From NCBI RefSeq assembly GCF_958450345.1, contig NC_088781.1, forward strand, positions 125,669,916 through 125,733,915: a stretch of 64,000 nucleotides of DNA. The letters are read 5' to 3'. The stretch is from Calliphora vicina (lineage: Eukaryota > Arthropoda > Insecta > Diptera > Calliphoridae). Below are positions 1 through 13,189 of this stretch, piece by piece (position 1 is the stretch's first letter; each line of letters begins with the position of its first letter). The notes under the pieces were generated by a model. The model worked only from the letters and a program-made list of their open reading frames with translations. It made no database searches and was not told where the DNA came from. Both the position numbers and the translations under genes were made by a program.

Positions 1-1415
1 AATAATGGTTCTCTTTATTCCTGAATTTTAGCTTCATTCGCGGTTCTTTTTATTCTTTAATTTCAGCTTCAATCGTGGTTCTTTTTATTCCTGAATTATT
101 GTTTAGTTTTAGCAGCACTAGTGGTTCTTTATATTCTTGAGTTTTAGCATCAATCGTGGATCTTTTTATCATTGAATTTTAGCTTCAATTATGAATCTTT
201 TTATTCTTGAATGTTGGCCTCAATCGTGTTTCTTTTTATTCTTAAATTAGTCTACAATCATGATTCTGTTTATTCTTAAATTTTCGGCTTCAATCGTGGT
301 TCTTTTTATTCATGAATTAGTCTACAATTTTAGCTTCAATCGTGATTCTGTTTATTCTTCAATTTTCAGTTTCAATCTTGGTTCTTTTTATTCTTGAATT
401 AGCCTACAATTTTAGTTTCAGTCGTTGTTCATTTTGTCCTGAAATTTTAGCTTCAATCGTGGTTATTTTTGTTCTTCAATTTTGGCTTCAATCATGGTTC
501 TTTTTATTCTTGAATTTTAGCTTCAATAGTGGTTCTTTTTGTTTTTGAATTTTAGCTTTAATCGTGGTTATCATTATTCTTGAATTTTAGCTTCAATCGT
601 GGTTATTTTGATCTTCAATCGTGATTCTTTTTATTTCTGAATTTTAGCTTCAAGCGTGGTTATTTTGTTCTTAAATTTTAGCTTCAATCGTGATTCTTTT
701 TATTCTTGAATTTTAGCTTTAATCGTGGTTCTTTTTATTCTTGAGTTTTTGCTTCAATCGTGGTTCTTTCTATTCTTGAATTTTAGCTTCGTTCGCGGTT
801 CTTTTTGTTCTTGAATTATTCTTCAATTTGACCTTCAATCGTGGTTCTTTTTATTCTTGAATTTTAGCTTCGTTCGCGGTTCTTTTTATTCTTGAATTAT
901 TCTTCAATTTGACCTTCAATCGATGTTCTTTTTATTCTTGAATTTCAGCTTCAATCGTGGTTCTTTCTATTCTTGAATTTTAGCTTCGTTCGCGGTTCTT
1001 TTTGTTCTTGAATTATTCTTCAATTTGACCTTCAATCGTGGTTCTTTTTATTCTTGAATTATTCTAGAATTTTCTGGTTCTTTTTATTCTTGAATTTTAG
1101 CTTCAATCGTGGTTCTTCTATTCATGAATTTTAGCTTCTTTCGCGGTTCTTTTTGTTCTTGAATTATTCTTAAATTTTAGCTTAAATCCTGGTTATTTTT
1201 ATTCTTGAATTTTAGCTTCAATCGTGGTTCTTTCTATTCTTGAATTATTCTTAAATTTTAGCTTTAATCGTAGCTGTTTTTATTCTTGAATTTTAGCTTC
1301 AATCGTGGTTTTTTTTATTCTTTAATTTTGGCTTTAATCGTAGTTCTTTTTGTTCTTGAATTATTCTTCAATTTGACCATCAATCGTGGTTCTTTTAATT
1401 CTTGACTTTACTTTT
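1..1415 (+). repeat. 35-bp minisatellite array, subfamily A
   Basis: About 40 units of 35 bp, each with TTTTTATTCTTGAATTTTAG then CTTCAATCGTGG, continuing past the left edge of the window. Variants include CTTCGTTCGCGG and longer AATTATTCTTCAATTTGACC units, so the array is moderately diverged. Short open frames inside it are artefacts of periodicity. Confidence 0.95.
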
Positions 1416-3060
1416 TACTATTTTCTTAATATATATGACTTTATTATCCCTGACTTGCTAAACAACCTTCGTAAACCTGTCTCTAGCCCATTAAACAATT
1501 GTATTACTGGCAACATTGTTGCGTATCACATACAATAATTTCCTTAATATCTCCCGACACATTTAAACTCTGCACTCCACACAAAAAAAAACAGCATTTC
1601 CTTTGGAAATTTCGCTTAAATATTTAATTTAATTAATTAAGCAACAAATGCTTAATAAATAAACACATTGTTGATTTAAATGCGTCCATAACAACTTAAA
1701 AAAACAAACAAACAAAAGCAAAATCAACAATTTCCTGTTGAAAACAAAAGACTCGAGGCACGAACTTTAAACCAGAGACAACAACAAAAACTGCACACTG
1801 GCTCCATTTAATCACTTAACTTACGATTTAAACTTATTTATCTTAAACTTAACCCAAAAAAAACGATCTGCCAACAAAATTAAAACAACAAAAATCAATA
1901 TTTATTTTCAATTTCATTAAAACCTCCTCCTTTATAAATATAGATCTTTTTGTTGTTGCTGTAGCTTGTACTTGCTTTAGTTTGAAATGAGAAAAAAATG
2001 CATCCGTGTTTAAAATGATGTGTTTATAATTGTTTATTATGTGACTAAAAACCCACATTCATCTTATTATTACTGGCATTACTGTGTTGCTGTGTGTAAA
2101 TGTTGAGCTTCTTTAAAATAAAAGCTGCCAATGCTGTTGCTGCTGCTGTTGATGTTGCTGTAGATGTTATGGTGAGCTATTTTTAGATCAATGCAAAAAT
2201 GTCTGAAACTCAGAAAAATAAAAACAGATACCACTCAATAATAATGATGGTACCAGCATTAAAAAAAAACAAAACAATGTACAGGATATTTTCTTTATAA
2301 CTCTGTTCAAGCGGGGGCAGGAGGGTTGGAAAAGGAGGCGGCTGGTTGATTGCATGGCTGTACGGACGGAGGGACGGATGGACGAACGGACAAATCAACA
2401 TATATACCATTTAAATTGTACATGATCACAAATCCACTTAAGCTGTCTTAAATCTTTTACATCCACCAAAGGCAACCGTATTAAAACGTGATCTTTACTC
2501 TTGAACTACTACGACTACCAAAAAACCAAACAAACAACACACACACAACATCAAAAAAAAAAAAAAAATCTCAAAATTTTTACATAAAACTAAAGCTGTT
2601 TTTATCAACTAGACAGACAGACAGACATACACTCATCCATACGTACATACCGGTCAATGAAAGTGGTTTATTGCAACACTATATACAAACATACATTGAA
2701 GCTGGCAACTCCAAATGCACAGACAGACAGATGGATGGATATCAAAAGCCAGGCTACACGTACTCGTACAATGAGCAGTTGAAACAAAAAAAAGTTTATT
2801 TTTTTTCTTTTGCATTTTCTTATTATTGTTTTGTGTTTAAGTGTTGGCGTGTTTATTTTTGCGCTCTACTACCTCAACAATTCAACAAAAACAGAAAATA
2901 AAAATAAAAAACAAAAAATTAAACAGCAACAACAATAACAATAATAAAAGCAACAATAACCAACAGCATCCTAGTAGATCCTCTTACCCAGATGCTATCA
3001 TTGTTGTAAAGTTTTAACAACTAACAAATGTACAATGGGGCAGACTGAATTGTATTTCAT
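1416..3060. other. Gene-free, AT-rich single-copy-like stretch
   Basis: No homology-bearing frame was seen. It holds A-rich runs, CTGTTGCTG-type trinucleotide repeats near 2130-2170 and CAGA/GACA tetranucleotide microsatellite near 2610-2640 and 2720-2740. A 137-codon frame at 2488-2901 is built from these runs and is not a credible gene. Confidence 0.6.
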
Positions 3061-6000
3061 AGGAAATTTATAAATGCAGAGGCGATTCGTATTTTCAGGA
3101 TAATCAAAATTAACCGGTTCAGATTTTAGGCCATTTGGAAAGAGTCGGTTCTGTTTTTATTTGATTCTAAATGAATTTTCAATCGATTCTAAATGAACCG
3201 GTTCAGTTTTGATTCGATAATAAATCAGTTAGTTCAAATTTTATTCCATTATAAAAGAATCTGTTAATTTTTTATTCGATTTATTCTAATCTGCTTTTAT
3301 TCGATTATAAATTAACCTGTTCGGTTTTCTCTCGATTTTAATGAACCGTTTCAATTTTATTTAATTTTAAATGGGCCGCTTCAGTTTTTATTCGATTCAA
3401 AATTAACCGGTTCATTATTCGAATAAACTTTTATTCGATTCGTAGTGAAACGCTTTAGTTTCTATTAGATTATAAATAAACGCTTCAATATTCTTTCAAT
3501 TATAAGTGAACAGTTTTTGATTTCATTAATTTAAATGATCTGTTTTATAATTTATTCGATTCAAAATAAACCGGGTCAGTTTTTATTCGATTTTGAATGA
3601 ATGACTTCAGTTCTAATTTGATAATAAATCAGTTTGTTCAAATTTTATTCGATTCTTAATGAAACGGTTCTAGTTTTATTCGATTATAAACGAACCTGTT
3701 CAATTTTCTTTCAATTTTAATAAACCGATTCAGTTTTCATTTAATTCATAATAAATCTGCTCAGTTTTTAATCGATTTAAATATTCGAATACATTTTTAT
3801 TCGATTCTAAATGATCTGGTTCAGTTTCTATTAGTTCTTAAATAATAGAATATAAAATAACCTATTAAAATTTTTATTCGATTCTTAATGAACCGGTTCA
3901 GTTTTTCTTCGATTGAAATATTATTCGAATAAATTTTAATTCGATTCTTAACAAATCGCTACAGTTTTCATTAGATTATAAATGAAACGGTTGGTTTTAG
4001 TCGATTCTGAATGAACCGGTTAAGTTTTTTTTCGAATTTAAATGAATTGGTTCAGCTTATAATCGATTGTAAATGAACCGTTTCAGTTTTGGTTTGATAA
4101 TAAATCAGTTGGTTCAAATTTTATTGGATTATAAAAGAACTCGTAAAATTTTTATTCGATACTCAATGAACCGATTCTGTTTTTATTCGATTATAAATGA
4201 ACCAGTTCAGTTTTCTTTCGATTTTAATGAACCGATTAAGTTTTCATTTAGAATTTAACGTTCATTAAGAATTATTCGATGCAAAATTAACCGATTCAAA
4301 TATTATTCGAATACATTTTTATTCGATTCTTTAATAACCGCTACAGTTTTGATTCGATTATAATTAAAACGGTTCGGTTATTATTCGATTATAAAAGAAC
4401 CTGTTAAATTTTTATTCGATCCTTAATGAAGCGGTTCAGTTTTTCTTCGATTCAAATATTATTCGAATAAATTTGTATTCGATTCCTAACAAATCGCTTC
4501 AATTTTCGGTAGATTATAAATGAAACGGTTCGGGTTTTATTCTATTATAAATTAACCGATTACGTTTTTATTCGATTTTAAATGAATGGGTTCGGTTTTC
4601 AATCAATTGTAAAGAAATCAGTTTAAAATTTTATTCGAGTATAAAAAAATCGATTAAATTTTTATTCGATTCTTAATGAACTGGTTCTAGATTTATTCGA
4701 TTAAAAATGTTCCTATTCAATTTTCTTTCTATTTTAATAAACCCATTCAGTTTTCATTTAATTCTTAATGATATTGTTCAGTTTTTATTCGAATCAAAAT
4801 TAACCGATTTAAATATTATTTGAAAAAATTTTCATTCGATTATAAATGAAACGGATATGTTTTTATTCGATTATAACCTGTTAAAATTTTATTCGATTCT
4901 TAATCAATCTGTTCTGTTTTTATTCGATTAAAAATTATCCTGCTCATTTTTCTTTCGATTTTAATGAACCGATTAAGTTTTCATTTAATTCTTAATGAAT
5001 CACTGATACAGTTCATTAAGAATTATTCTATGCAAAATTAACCGGTTCAAATATTATTCGAATACATTGTTATTCGATTATTTAATAACCAATTCAGTTT
5101 GAAATGAAAAAAAGATTCGATTCTTAATGAACCGATTCAGTTTTCATTCGATAATAAATCAGTTGGTTCAAATTTTATTCAATTATAAAAAAAATTTGTT
5201 AAAATTTTATTCGATCTGCTATTATTCGAATATAAATGAACCTGTTCAGTTTTCTTTCTCATTTTAATGAACCGTTTCAATTTTATTTAATTTTAAATGG
5301 GCCGCTTCCGTTTTTATTCGATTCAAAATTAACCGGTTCGTTATTCGAATAAATTTTTATTCGATTCTTAGTGAAACGCTTTAGTTTTTACTAGGTTATA
5401 AATAAACGTTTCAATATTCTTTCAAATATAAATGAACAGTTTCCGATTTCATTAAATTTAAATGATCTGTTTTATAATTTATTCGATTCAAAATAAACCG
5501 GTTCAGTTTTTATTTTATTTTGAATGAATGAGTTCAGATTTGATTCGATAATAAATCAGTTGGTTCAAATTTTATTCGATTCCTAATGAAATGGTTCTAG
5601 TTTTATTCGATTATAAACGAACCTGTTCAATTTTCTTTCAATTTTAATAAACCGATTCAGTTTTCATTTAATTCATAATAAATCTGCTCAGTTTTTATTC
5701 GTTTTAAATATTCGAATAAATTTTATTCGATTCTAAATGATCTGGTTCAGTTTCCATTAGTTCTTAAATAATAGAATATAAAATAACCTATTAAAATTTT
5801 TATTCGATTCTTAATGAACCGGTTCAGTTTTTCTTCGATTGAAATATTATTCGAATAAATTTTAATTCGATTCTTAACAAATCGCTACAGTTTTCATTAG
5901 ATTATAAATGAAACGGTTGGTTTTATTCGATTCTGAATGAACCGGTTAAGTTTTTATTCGAATTTAAATGAATTGGTTCAGCTTATAATCGATTGTAAAT

Positions 6001-9000
6001 GAACCGTTTCAGTTTTGGTTTGATAATAAATCAGTTGGTTCAAATTTTATTGGATTATAAAAGAACTTGTAAAATTTTTATTCGATTCTTAATGAACCGG
6101 TTCTGTTTTTATTCCATTATAAATGAACCTGTTCAGTTTTCTTTCGATTTTAATGAACCGATTAAGTTTTCATTTAGAATTTAAGTTTCTTTAAGAATTA
6201 TTCGATGCAAAATTAACCGGTTCAAATATTATTCGAATACATTTTTATTCGATTCTTTAATAACCGCTTCAGTTTTGATTCAATTTTGAAGGAAACGGTT
6301 CAGTTTTTATTCGATTATAAAAGAACCTGATAAATTTTTATTCGATTCTAAATGAACCGGTTACGTTTTTATTCAAATTTAAATGAATGGATTCGGGTTT
6401 CAATCGATTGTAAATAAATCATTTGTATACAATTTTATTCAATTATAAAATAGCGATTAAATTTTTATTCGATTCTTAATGAACCTGGTTTGTTTTTATT
6501 CGATTAAAAATTATCCTGCTCATTTTTCATTCGATTTTAATGAACCGATTAAGTTTTCATTTAATTCTTAATGAACCACTAATACAGTTCATTAAGAATT
6601 ATTCGATGCCAAATTAACCGGTTCAAATATTATTCGAATACATTTTTATTCGATTCTTTAATAACCGCTTCAGTTTTGATAATTGAAACGGTTCGGTTTT
6701 TATTCGAATCAAAATTAACCGGTTTAAATATTATTCGAAAAAATTTTGATTCGATTATAAATGAAACGGATCTATTTTTATTCGATTATAACCTGTTAAA
6801 ATTTTATTCGATTCTTAATCAACCTGTTTTTATTCGATTAAAAATTATCCTGCTCATTTTTCTTTCGATTTTGATGAACCGATTAAGTTTTCATTTAATT
6901 CTTAATGAATCACTGATACAGTTCATTAAGAATTATTCGATGCAAAATTAACCGGTTCAAATATTATTCGAATACATTGTTATTCGATTATTTAATAACC
7001 AATTCAGTTTGAAATGAAAAAAGAAGCTGTTAAATTTTTATTCGATTCTTAATGAACCGGTTCAGTTTTCATTCGATAATAAATCAGTTGGTTCAAATTT
7101 TATTCAATTATAAAAAAATCTGTTAAAATTTTATTCGATCTGCTATTATTCGAATATAAATGAACCTGTTTAGTTTTCTTTCTCATTTTAATGAACCCTT
7201 TCAATTTTATTTAATTTTAAATGAGCCGCTTCAGCTTTTATTCGATTCAAAATTAACCGGTTAATTATTCGAATAAATTTTTATTCGAACGCTTTAGTTT
7301 TTACTAGATTATAAATAAACGTTTCAATATTCTTTCTAATATAAATGAACAGTTTCCGAATTCATTAAATTTAAATGATCTGTTTTATAATTTATTCGAT
7401 TCAAAATAAACCGATTCAGTCTTTAATCGATTTTGAATGAATGAGTTCAGTTCAAATTTGATAATAAATCAGTTTGTTCAAATTTTATTCGATTCCTAAT
7501 GAAATGGTTCTAGTTTTATTTGATTATAAACGAACCTGTTCAATTTTCTTTCAATTTTAATAAACCGATTCAGTTTTCATTTAATTCATAATAAATCTGC
7601 TCAGTTTTTAATCGATTTAAATATTAGAATAAATTTTTATTCGATTCTAAATGATCTGGTTCAGTTTCTATTAGTTCTTAAATAATAGAATATAAAATAA
7701 CCTATTCAAATTTTTATTTGATTCTTAATGACGGGTTCAGTTTTTCTTCGATTCAAATATTATTCGAATAAATTTTGATTCGATTTTAACAAATCGCTTC
7801 AGTTTTCATTAGATTATAAATGAAACGGTTGGTTTTATTCGATTCCGAATGAACCGGTTAAGTTTTTATTCGAATTTAAATGAATGGGTTCAGTTTTCAA
7901 TCGATTGTAAATGAACCGGTTAAGTTTTGGTTTGATAATAAATCAGTTGGTTCAAATTTTATTGGATTATAAAAGAAATTGTAAAATTTTTATTCGATTC
8001 TTAATGAACTGGTTCTGTTTTTATTCGATTATAAATGAACTTGTTCAGTTTTCATATTCGACTATAAAAGAACCTGTTAAATTTTTATTCGATTCCTAAT
8101 GAACCGGTTCAGTTTTTCTTCAATTCAAATAAATTTGTATTCGAATAAATTTGTATTTGATTCATAATAAATCCCTTAAATTTTCAGAAGATTATAAATG
8201 AAACGGTTCAGGTTTTATTCGATTCTAAATGAACCGATTACATTTTTATTCGATTTTAAATGAATGGATTCGGTTTTCAATCGATTGTAAATAAATCAGT
8301 TGGCTAAAATTTTATTCGATTATAAAATAGCGATTAAATTTTTATTCGATTCTTAATGAACCGGTTCTAGATTTATTCAATTAAAAATGTTCGATTCAGT
8401 TTTCATTTAATTCTTTATTCGATGCAAAATTAACCTGTTCAAGTATTATTCGCATAAATTTCCATTCGATACTTAAATAAACGCTTCAATTTTCATTCGA
8501 TTATAAATGAAACGATTCGGTTTTTATTCGATTATAACCTGTTAAATTTTTATTCTTAATGAACCGGTTCTAGATTTATTCGATTAAAAATGTTCCTGTT
8601 CAATATTATTTCGATTTTATTGCACCGATTCAGTTTTCATTTAATTCTTAATGAACCGGGTCGATTCTTAATGAACCAGTTCTAGATTTATTCGATTAAA
8701 AATGTTCGATTCAGTTTTCATTTAATTCTTTATTCGATGCAAAATTAACCGGTTTAAGTAGTATTCGCATAAATTTTCATTCGATTCTTAAATAAACGCT
8801 GAAGTTTTCATTCGATTATAAATGAAACTTCAGTTTTCATTTGACTATAACCTGATAAATTTTTATTCAGTTCTTAATGAACCGATTCTGTTTTATTCGT
8901 TTACCTGTTCAGTTTTTTCCATTTTAATGAACCGATTCAGTTTTAATTTAATTCTTAATGAACCGGTTCAGTTTTTATTCGATTCATAATTAACCGGTTC

Positions 9001-9165
9001 AAATATTATTCGAATAAATTTTTAATCGATTTTTAATGAACCGCCTCAGTTTTCATTAGATTATAAATGAACAGGTTCCGATTTGATTAAATTTAAATAA
9101 TCCGTTTTATTTTGCATTCGGTTCTAAATGAATCGGTTGAGTTTTCAATCAATTGTAAATGAATT
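3061..9165 (+). repeat. AACCGGTT satellite with ~1.92-kb higher-order units
   Basis: Monomers of about 31-33 bp are built around TTATTCGATT, an AAATGAACCGGTTCAGTTTT-like core and T-rich spacers. Blocks recur with a longer period: the same series starts near 4073, 5999 and 7911, and another marker recurs near 3533, 5458 and 7376, giving a 1.91-1.93-kb higher-order unit in about three copies. Point changes to the core are common but the period persists. Confidence 0.9.
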
Positions 9166-10555
9166 CATGCTAAATTAAAGAATAAAAATAACCATGATTG
9201 AAGCTTAAATTAAAGAATAAAAAGAACCACGATTGAAGCCAAAATTCAAGAATAAAAAGAACCACGATTGAAGCTAAAATTCAGGAATAAAATGAACCAC
9301 GATTGAAGCTAAAATTCGAGAATAAAAAGAACCTCGATTGAAGCTAAAATTAAAGAATAAAAAGAACCACGATTGAAGCTAAAATTCAAGAATAAAAAGA
9401 ACCACGATTGAAGCTAAAATTCAAGAATAAAAAGAACCACGATTGAAGCTAAAATTAAAGAATAAAAAAAACACGATTGAAGCTAAAATTAAAGAATAAA
9501 AAAAACACGATTGAAGCTAAAATTAAAGAATAAAAAGAACCACGATTGAAGCTAAAATTCCAGAATAAAAAGAACCACGATTGAAGCTAAAATTCCAGAA
9601 TAAAAAGAACCACGATTGAAGCTAAAATTAAAGAATAAAAAGAACCACGATTGATGCTAAAATTCAGGAATAAAAAGAACCACGATTGAAGCTAAAATTC
9701 AAGAATAAAAAGAACCACAATTGAAGCTAAAATTAAAGAATAAAAAGAACCACGATTGAAGCTAAAATTAAAGAATAAAAAAAACACGATTGAAGCTAAA
9801 ATTAAAGAATAAAAAAAAACACGATTGAAGCTAAAATTAAAGAATAAAAAGAACCACGATTGAAGCTAAAATTCCAGAATAAAAAGAACCACGATTGAAG
9901 CTAAAATTCCAGAATAAAAAGAACCACGATTGAAGCTAAAATTAAAGAATAAAAAGAACCACGATTGATGCTAAAATTCAGGAATAAAAAGAACCACGAT
10001 TGAAGCTAAAATTCAAGAATAAAAAGAACCGCGATTGAAGCTAAAATTAAAGAATAAAAAGAACCATGATTGAAGCTAAAATTAAAGAATAAAAAGAACC
10101 ACGATTGATGCTAAAATTCAGGAATAAAAAGAACCGCGATTGAAGCTAAAATTAAAGAATAAAAAGAACCACGATTGAAGCTAAAATTAAAGAATAAAAA
10201 AAACCACGATTGAAGCTAAAATTAAAGAATAAAAAGAACCACGATTGAAGCTAAAATTAAAGAATAAAAAGAACCACGATTGAAGCTAAAATTCAAGAAT
10301 AAAAAGAACCACGATTGAAGCTAAAATTCAAGAATAAAAAGAACCACGATTGAAGCTAAAATTCAAGAATAAAAAGAACCACGATTGAAGCTAAAATTAA
10401 AGAATAAAAAGAACCACGATTGAAGCAAAAATTAAAGAATAAAAAGAACCACGATTGAGCTAAAATTAAAGAATAAAAAGAACCACTATTGAAGCTAAAA
10501 TTCAAGAATAAAAAGAACCACGATTGAAGCTAAAATCCAAGAATAAAAAGACTGG
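9166..10555 (-). repeat. 35-bp minisatellite, subfamily A, inverted copy
   Basis: About 40 units, the reverse complement of the array at 1-1415: AAAGAATAAAAAGAACCACG then ATTGAAGCTAAAATT. It is cleaner than the left array. A block of nine units, about 315 bp, with private variants (AAAAAAAACACG, ATTCCAG, GATGCT) is repeated at about 9460-9740 and 9770-10050. Both edges abut the AACCGGTT satellite, so this array lies inside it. Confidence 0.93.
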
Positions 10556-11250
10556 ATCCAGCTTTTATTCGATTCAAATATTATTCGATTATTGACGAAC
10601 CGCTTCAGTTTTCATTAGAGTATAAATGAAACGGTTCGGTTTTTATTCGATTCTAAGTGAACGGATTCAGTTTTCAATCGATTGTTAATGAATCAGTTCG
10701 GTTTTGATTCGATAATAAATCTGTTTTATTCGATTATAAAATAATCTGTTAAATTTTTATTCGATTCTTAATGAACCGGTTCTGTTTGTATTCGATTATA
10801 AATGAACGTGATAAATTTTCTTTCGATTTTAATTAACCGATTTAGTTTTAGTTCAATTCTCAATCAACCGGTTAGTTTTTATTCGATTCAAATATTATTC
10901 GAATAAATTTTCATTAGATTTTTTATTAATATTATTCTTTTAATTATAAATGAACAGATTCCGATTTCATTAAATCTAAATGAACCGATTCAGTTTTTGT
11001 TCGATTTTGAATAAACTGGTTCAGTTTTGATTCAATTTTAATTAAATTCTAAATGAATCAGATCCCAATTTTTCATTCAATTCGATTCTAATAAATTGTT
11101 TATGAATGAATCGATTCAGTTTCCATAAAATTCTAAATAAATCAGTTCAGGTTTTCTTCGAATCAAAATTAACCGGTTTAGTTTTAATTTGAAAATCGCT
11201 GCAGTTTCGATTTCGATTCTAAATGAACCGGTTTTGTTTTCCTACGATTT
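10556..11250 (+). repeat. AACCGGTT satellite, right part
   Basis: Continuation of the satellite after the inverted 35-bp array, with the same monomers (TTCGATTCTAAATGAACCGG) but more decayed towards 11250. Confidence 0.85.
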
Positions 11251-11369
11251 CACATGAACTACAACATTTCCAAATTTTACAATTTTCTAATTGTATTTTG
11301 GAAAATTTTCATTGTATTTCAGAAATTTCTAATAGAAATACAAATGGAAATTTCTGAAATCCAAGTTGA

Positions 11370-11440
11370 TTTGAATATACAGATGGATAGAGGGACATGG
11401 CTATTTCCGCTATCCATTACGATCCAGAATATAATAGATA
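11370..11440 (-). mobile_element. Mini-me remnant (GTCY/TA core)
   Basis: Plus-strand GATGGATAGAGGGACATGGC, then CTATCCATTACGATCCAGAA and TATAATA, is a worn reverse complement of the mini-me core (TATATATTCTGGATCC ... GCCATGTCCGTC). Ends are not identifiable. Confidence 0.5.
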
Positions 11441-11499
11441 CTTTGAAAATGAAATTTTTTTTTGTTGAAATTTTGAAAATTTTGATTTTAAAAGTCCCA

Positions 11500-12630
11500 T
11501 AGTGCTTTAGTTATACGACATACGCGACAAACACCAAACATCGTCATCATTATCATCATCTTCATCCCATGCAGCCTCATCTGAGTCGTCATCGTCATCA
11601 TGATCAACATTTAAGCCCCCATATGCGCCTTCTTTTCGCTGGTTTTGTTTGTTTTATTAGGATTTTCTGTTGGTTTTTCAACGATTCGTATCTGTGAGAG
11701 TTTGTAAGTGTCTGAAAGCGTGTGTGTGTATGTCGCCTTCATCATTATTATTTTTGTTGTGGTTGTATTTTTTTTACTAGATTTTTTAATGTTTTGTTTA
11801 TTTAGTTTTTTTTCAATTTTTCGCGTAGTTTTTTGCTGCTGTTGTTGGTTTGATTCCTTGTAATATTGGCTTGACTGTGTAGTTTTCTTTCAGTGGGTTT
11901 TGGAGTAATAGTTTCTGGTCATACGTTTTCCATAGTGGTTGGTTAGTTGTGTGTTTTTTGTTGTTGTTTGTTTTTGTATTTGCTTTTTGTAAGTTGGTTA
12001 GTATGGAACCCCTATATTTATACTATCACTTGGTATGTTTGAGAGTAGTTTATCAGTCTATGTCACATTTGCAGACAGTTTGAAGTTTAACAAGTTGTCA
12101 ATGTTTTGTGTCCTAGTAAAAACAAAAAGCCTGAAACAAGCAAAAAAAACAAAAACGAAAACAACTTGAGGGAAATGTTCAGCAGAAGTAAAAATACAAC
12201 TGCAAAAATATTGGCATTAGCAATTGCTCATTTTCCTGCTAAGCATGATACCAGCTAAGCGATGATGGTAATAATTCTTGGGAAAATTATTTCAAGAATG
12301 CAAAAAAGTAACTTGCTGTTAACAGCAGCTATTTCTTTTAACAAAACAAAAAGGGCTATAATCTGGGGATTTGGGAGATTAAAGGATTTTAATGAAAGGG
12401 AAGGGAAAAAGAATATTGAAGTTTATTAACCACGAAGTCAAGGCTAGTGAAAGTACTGGAACTAAGAAGAAAATGTTATTGTTAGACCTTGTAAAATAAA
12501 GCTTACAAACTTTATTGTTCTACAGGTTTTTCTCAACCCAAAATCAAATTTTCATATTGAAATTAACTGAAACATAATCTTAGATATAAAGGCAGATAGG
12601 GTTCGGATCTGGACTATATTAATTGGGACC
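11500..12630. other. Gene-free stretch with simple repeats
   Basis: It starts with (TCA)n/(TCG)n repeats near 11540-11620, then T/G-rich DNA, then a less biased section to about 12500. A TATTTATAC box near 12015 precedes ATCAGTC at 12052, an Inr-like hexamer, but the spacing of about 40 bp is too long for a good core promoter. No coding frame is convincing. Confidence 0.4.
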
Positions 12631-12965
12631 GGAAGTTTAATCCTCCTTTATGCCACTACTATAGGTTGATCTTCGAAATATTATGGGACTCTAAGAACCA
12701 ATACTGATGTAGTAGGACAGATTTCAGGCTATTTAGCCAAAGTTGGATGCAAAGATAACCAGAATATTAATTGGTTTGGATAGAAAAAGTTACAGGTCTT
12801 TAGTAGGAGTAATATCAGGTCATTGCTCAATTGGAGCCATAATTTTTAAATAGGATATGTGCTTGGATATTGACGAACTAGAAACAGTAGAACATATTCT
12901 GTGTAAATGTCCTAGATTACAAGGTTTGAGGCTTTATCAGGGTAATATGACTCTAATAATCTGAG
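12630..12965 (+). pseudogene. LINE ORF2 C-terminal relic (zinc knuckle)
   Basis: In the frame from about 12805 it reads VGVISGHCSIG, a stop, then ELETVEHILCKCPRLQGLRL. This matches the GHC...C..C motif that ends the reverse transcriptase/RNase H polyprotein of RNase H-bearing non-LTR retrotransposons. It is short, contains an in-frame stop, and has no RT or RNase H attached. Related to the relic at 19600-20700. Confidence 0.75.
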
Positions 12966-13189
12966 TCTATACTTATTTCCTTTCCTTTTTTTAGACTGGG
13001 ATTTCACTTTATTTATCTTTATATCACCTTACTTCATTATTTTCTTTTGAATTCATTTCATCTCTTCACATCTAGTTCACACATCGTTCTATTTCAAAAG
13101 AGTTTCACAATGGATCCTATCAGCGAATCCTAGTGGAAGTTTATTTCTTATAGTACATACCCTTTCAAATATATGATCATCTGTGATCA

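Noticed and set aside
2488..2901. 137-codon open frame on the plus strand
   Set aside because: Composed of poly-Lys from A-runs, CAGA microsatellite and other low-complexity DNA. No start context, domain or splice support.
4073..8099. Repeated 61-62-codon frames starting MNRFSFG or MNRLSFG
   Set aside because: They recur with the 1.92-kb period of the AACCGGTT satellite and are its translation, not genes.
11515..11645. Acidic minus-strand frame (DDDDDDSDEAAWDEDDDNDDD) ending in a stop, possible 3' exon
   Set aside because: It is the translation of TCA/TCG simple repeats common in fly intergenic DNA. The only upstream CAG acceptor lacks a pyrimidine tract.
12010..12060. Possible core promoter (TATTTATAC and ATCAGTC)
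   Set aside because: Spacing of about 40 bp is outside the normal TATA-Inr range and nothing downstream is clearly transcribed.
12075..12205. Minus-strand Leu-rich frame after TTTTGCAG, considered as the missing last exon of Ir40a
   Set aside because: Phase would fit, but the peptide stays hydrophobic for about 35 residues with no basic tail and no real similarity beyond Leu runs.
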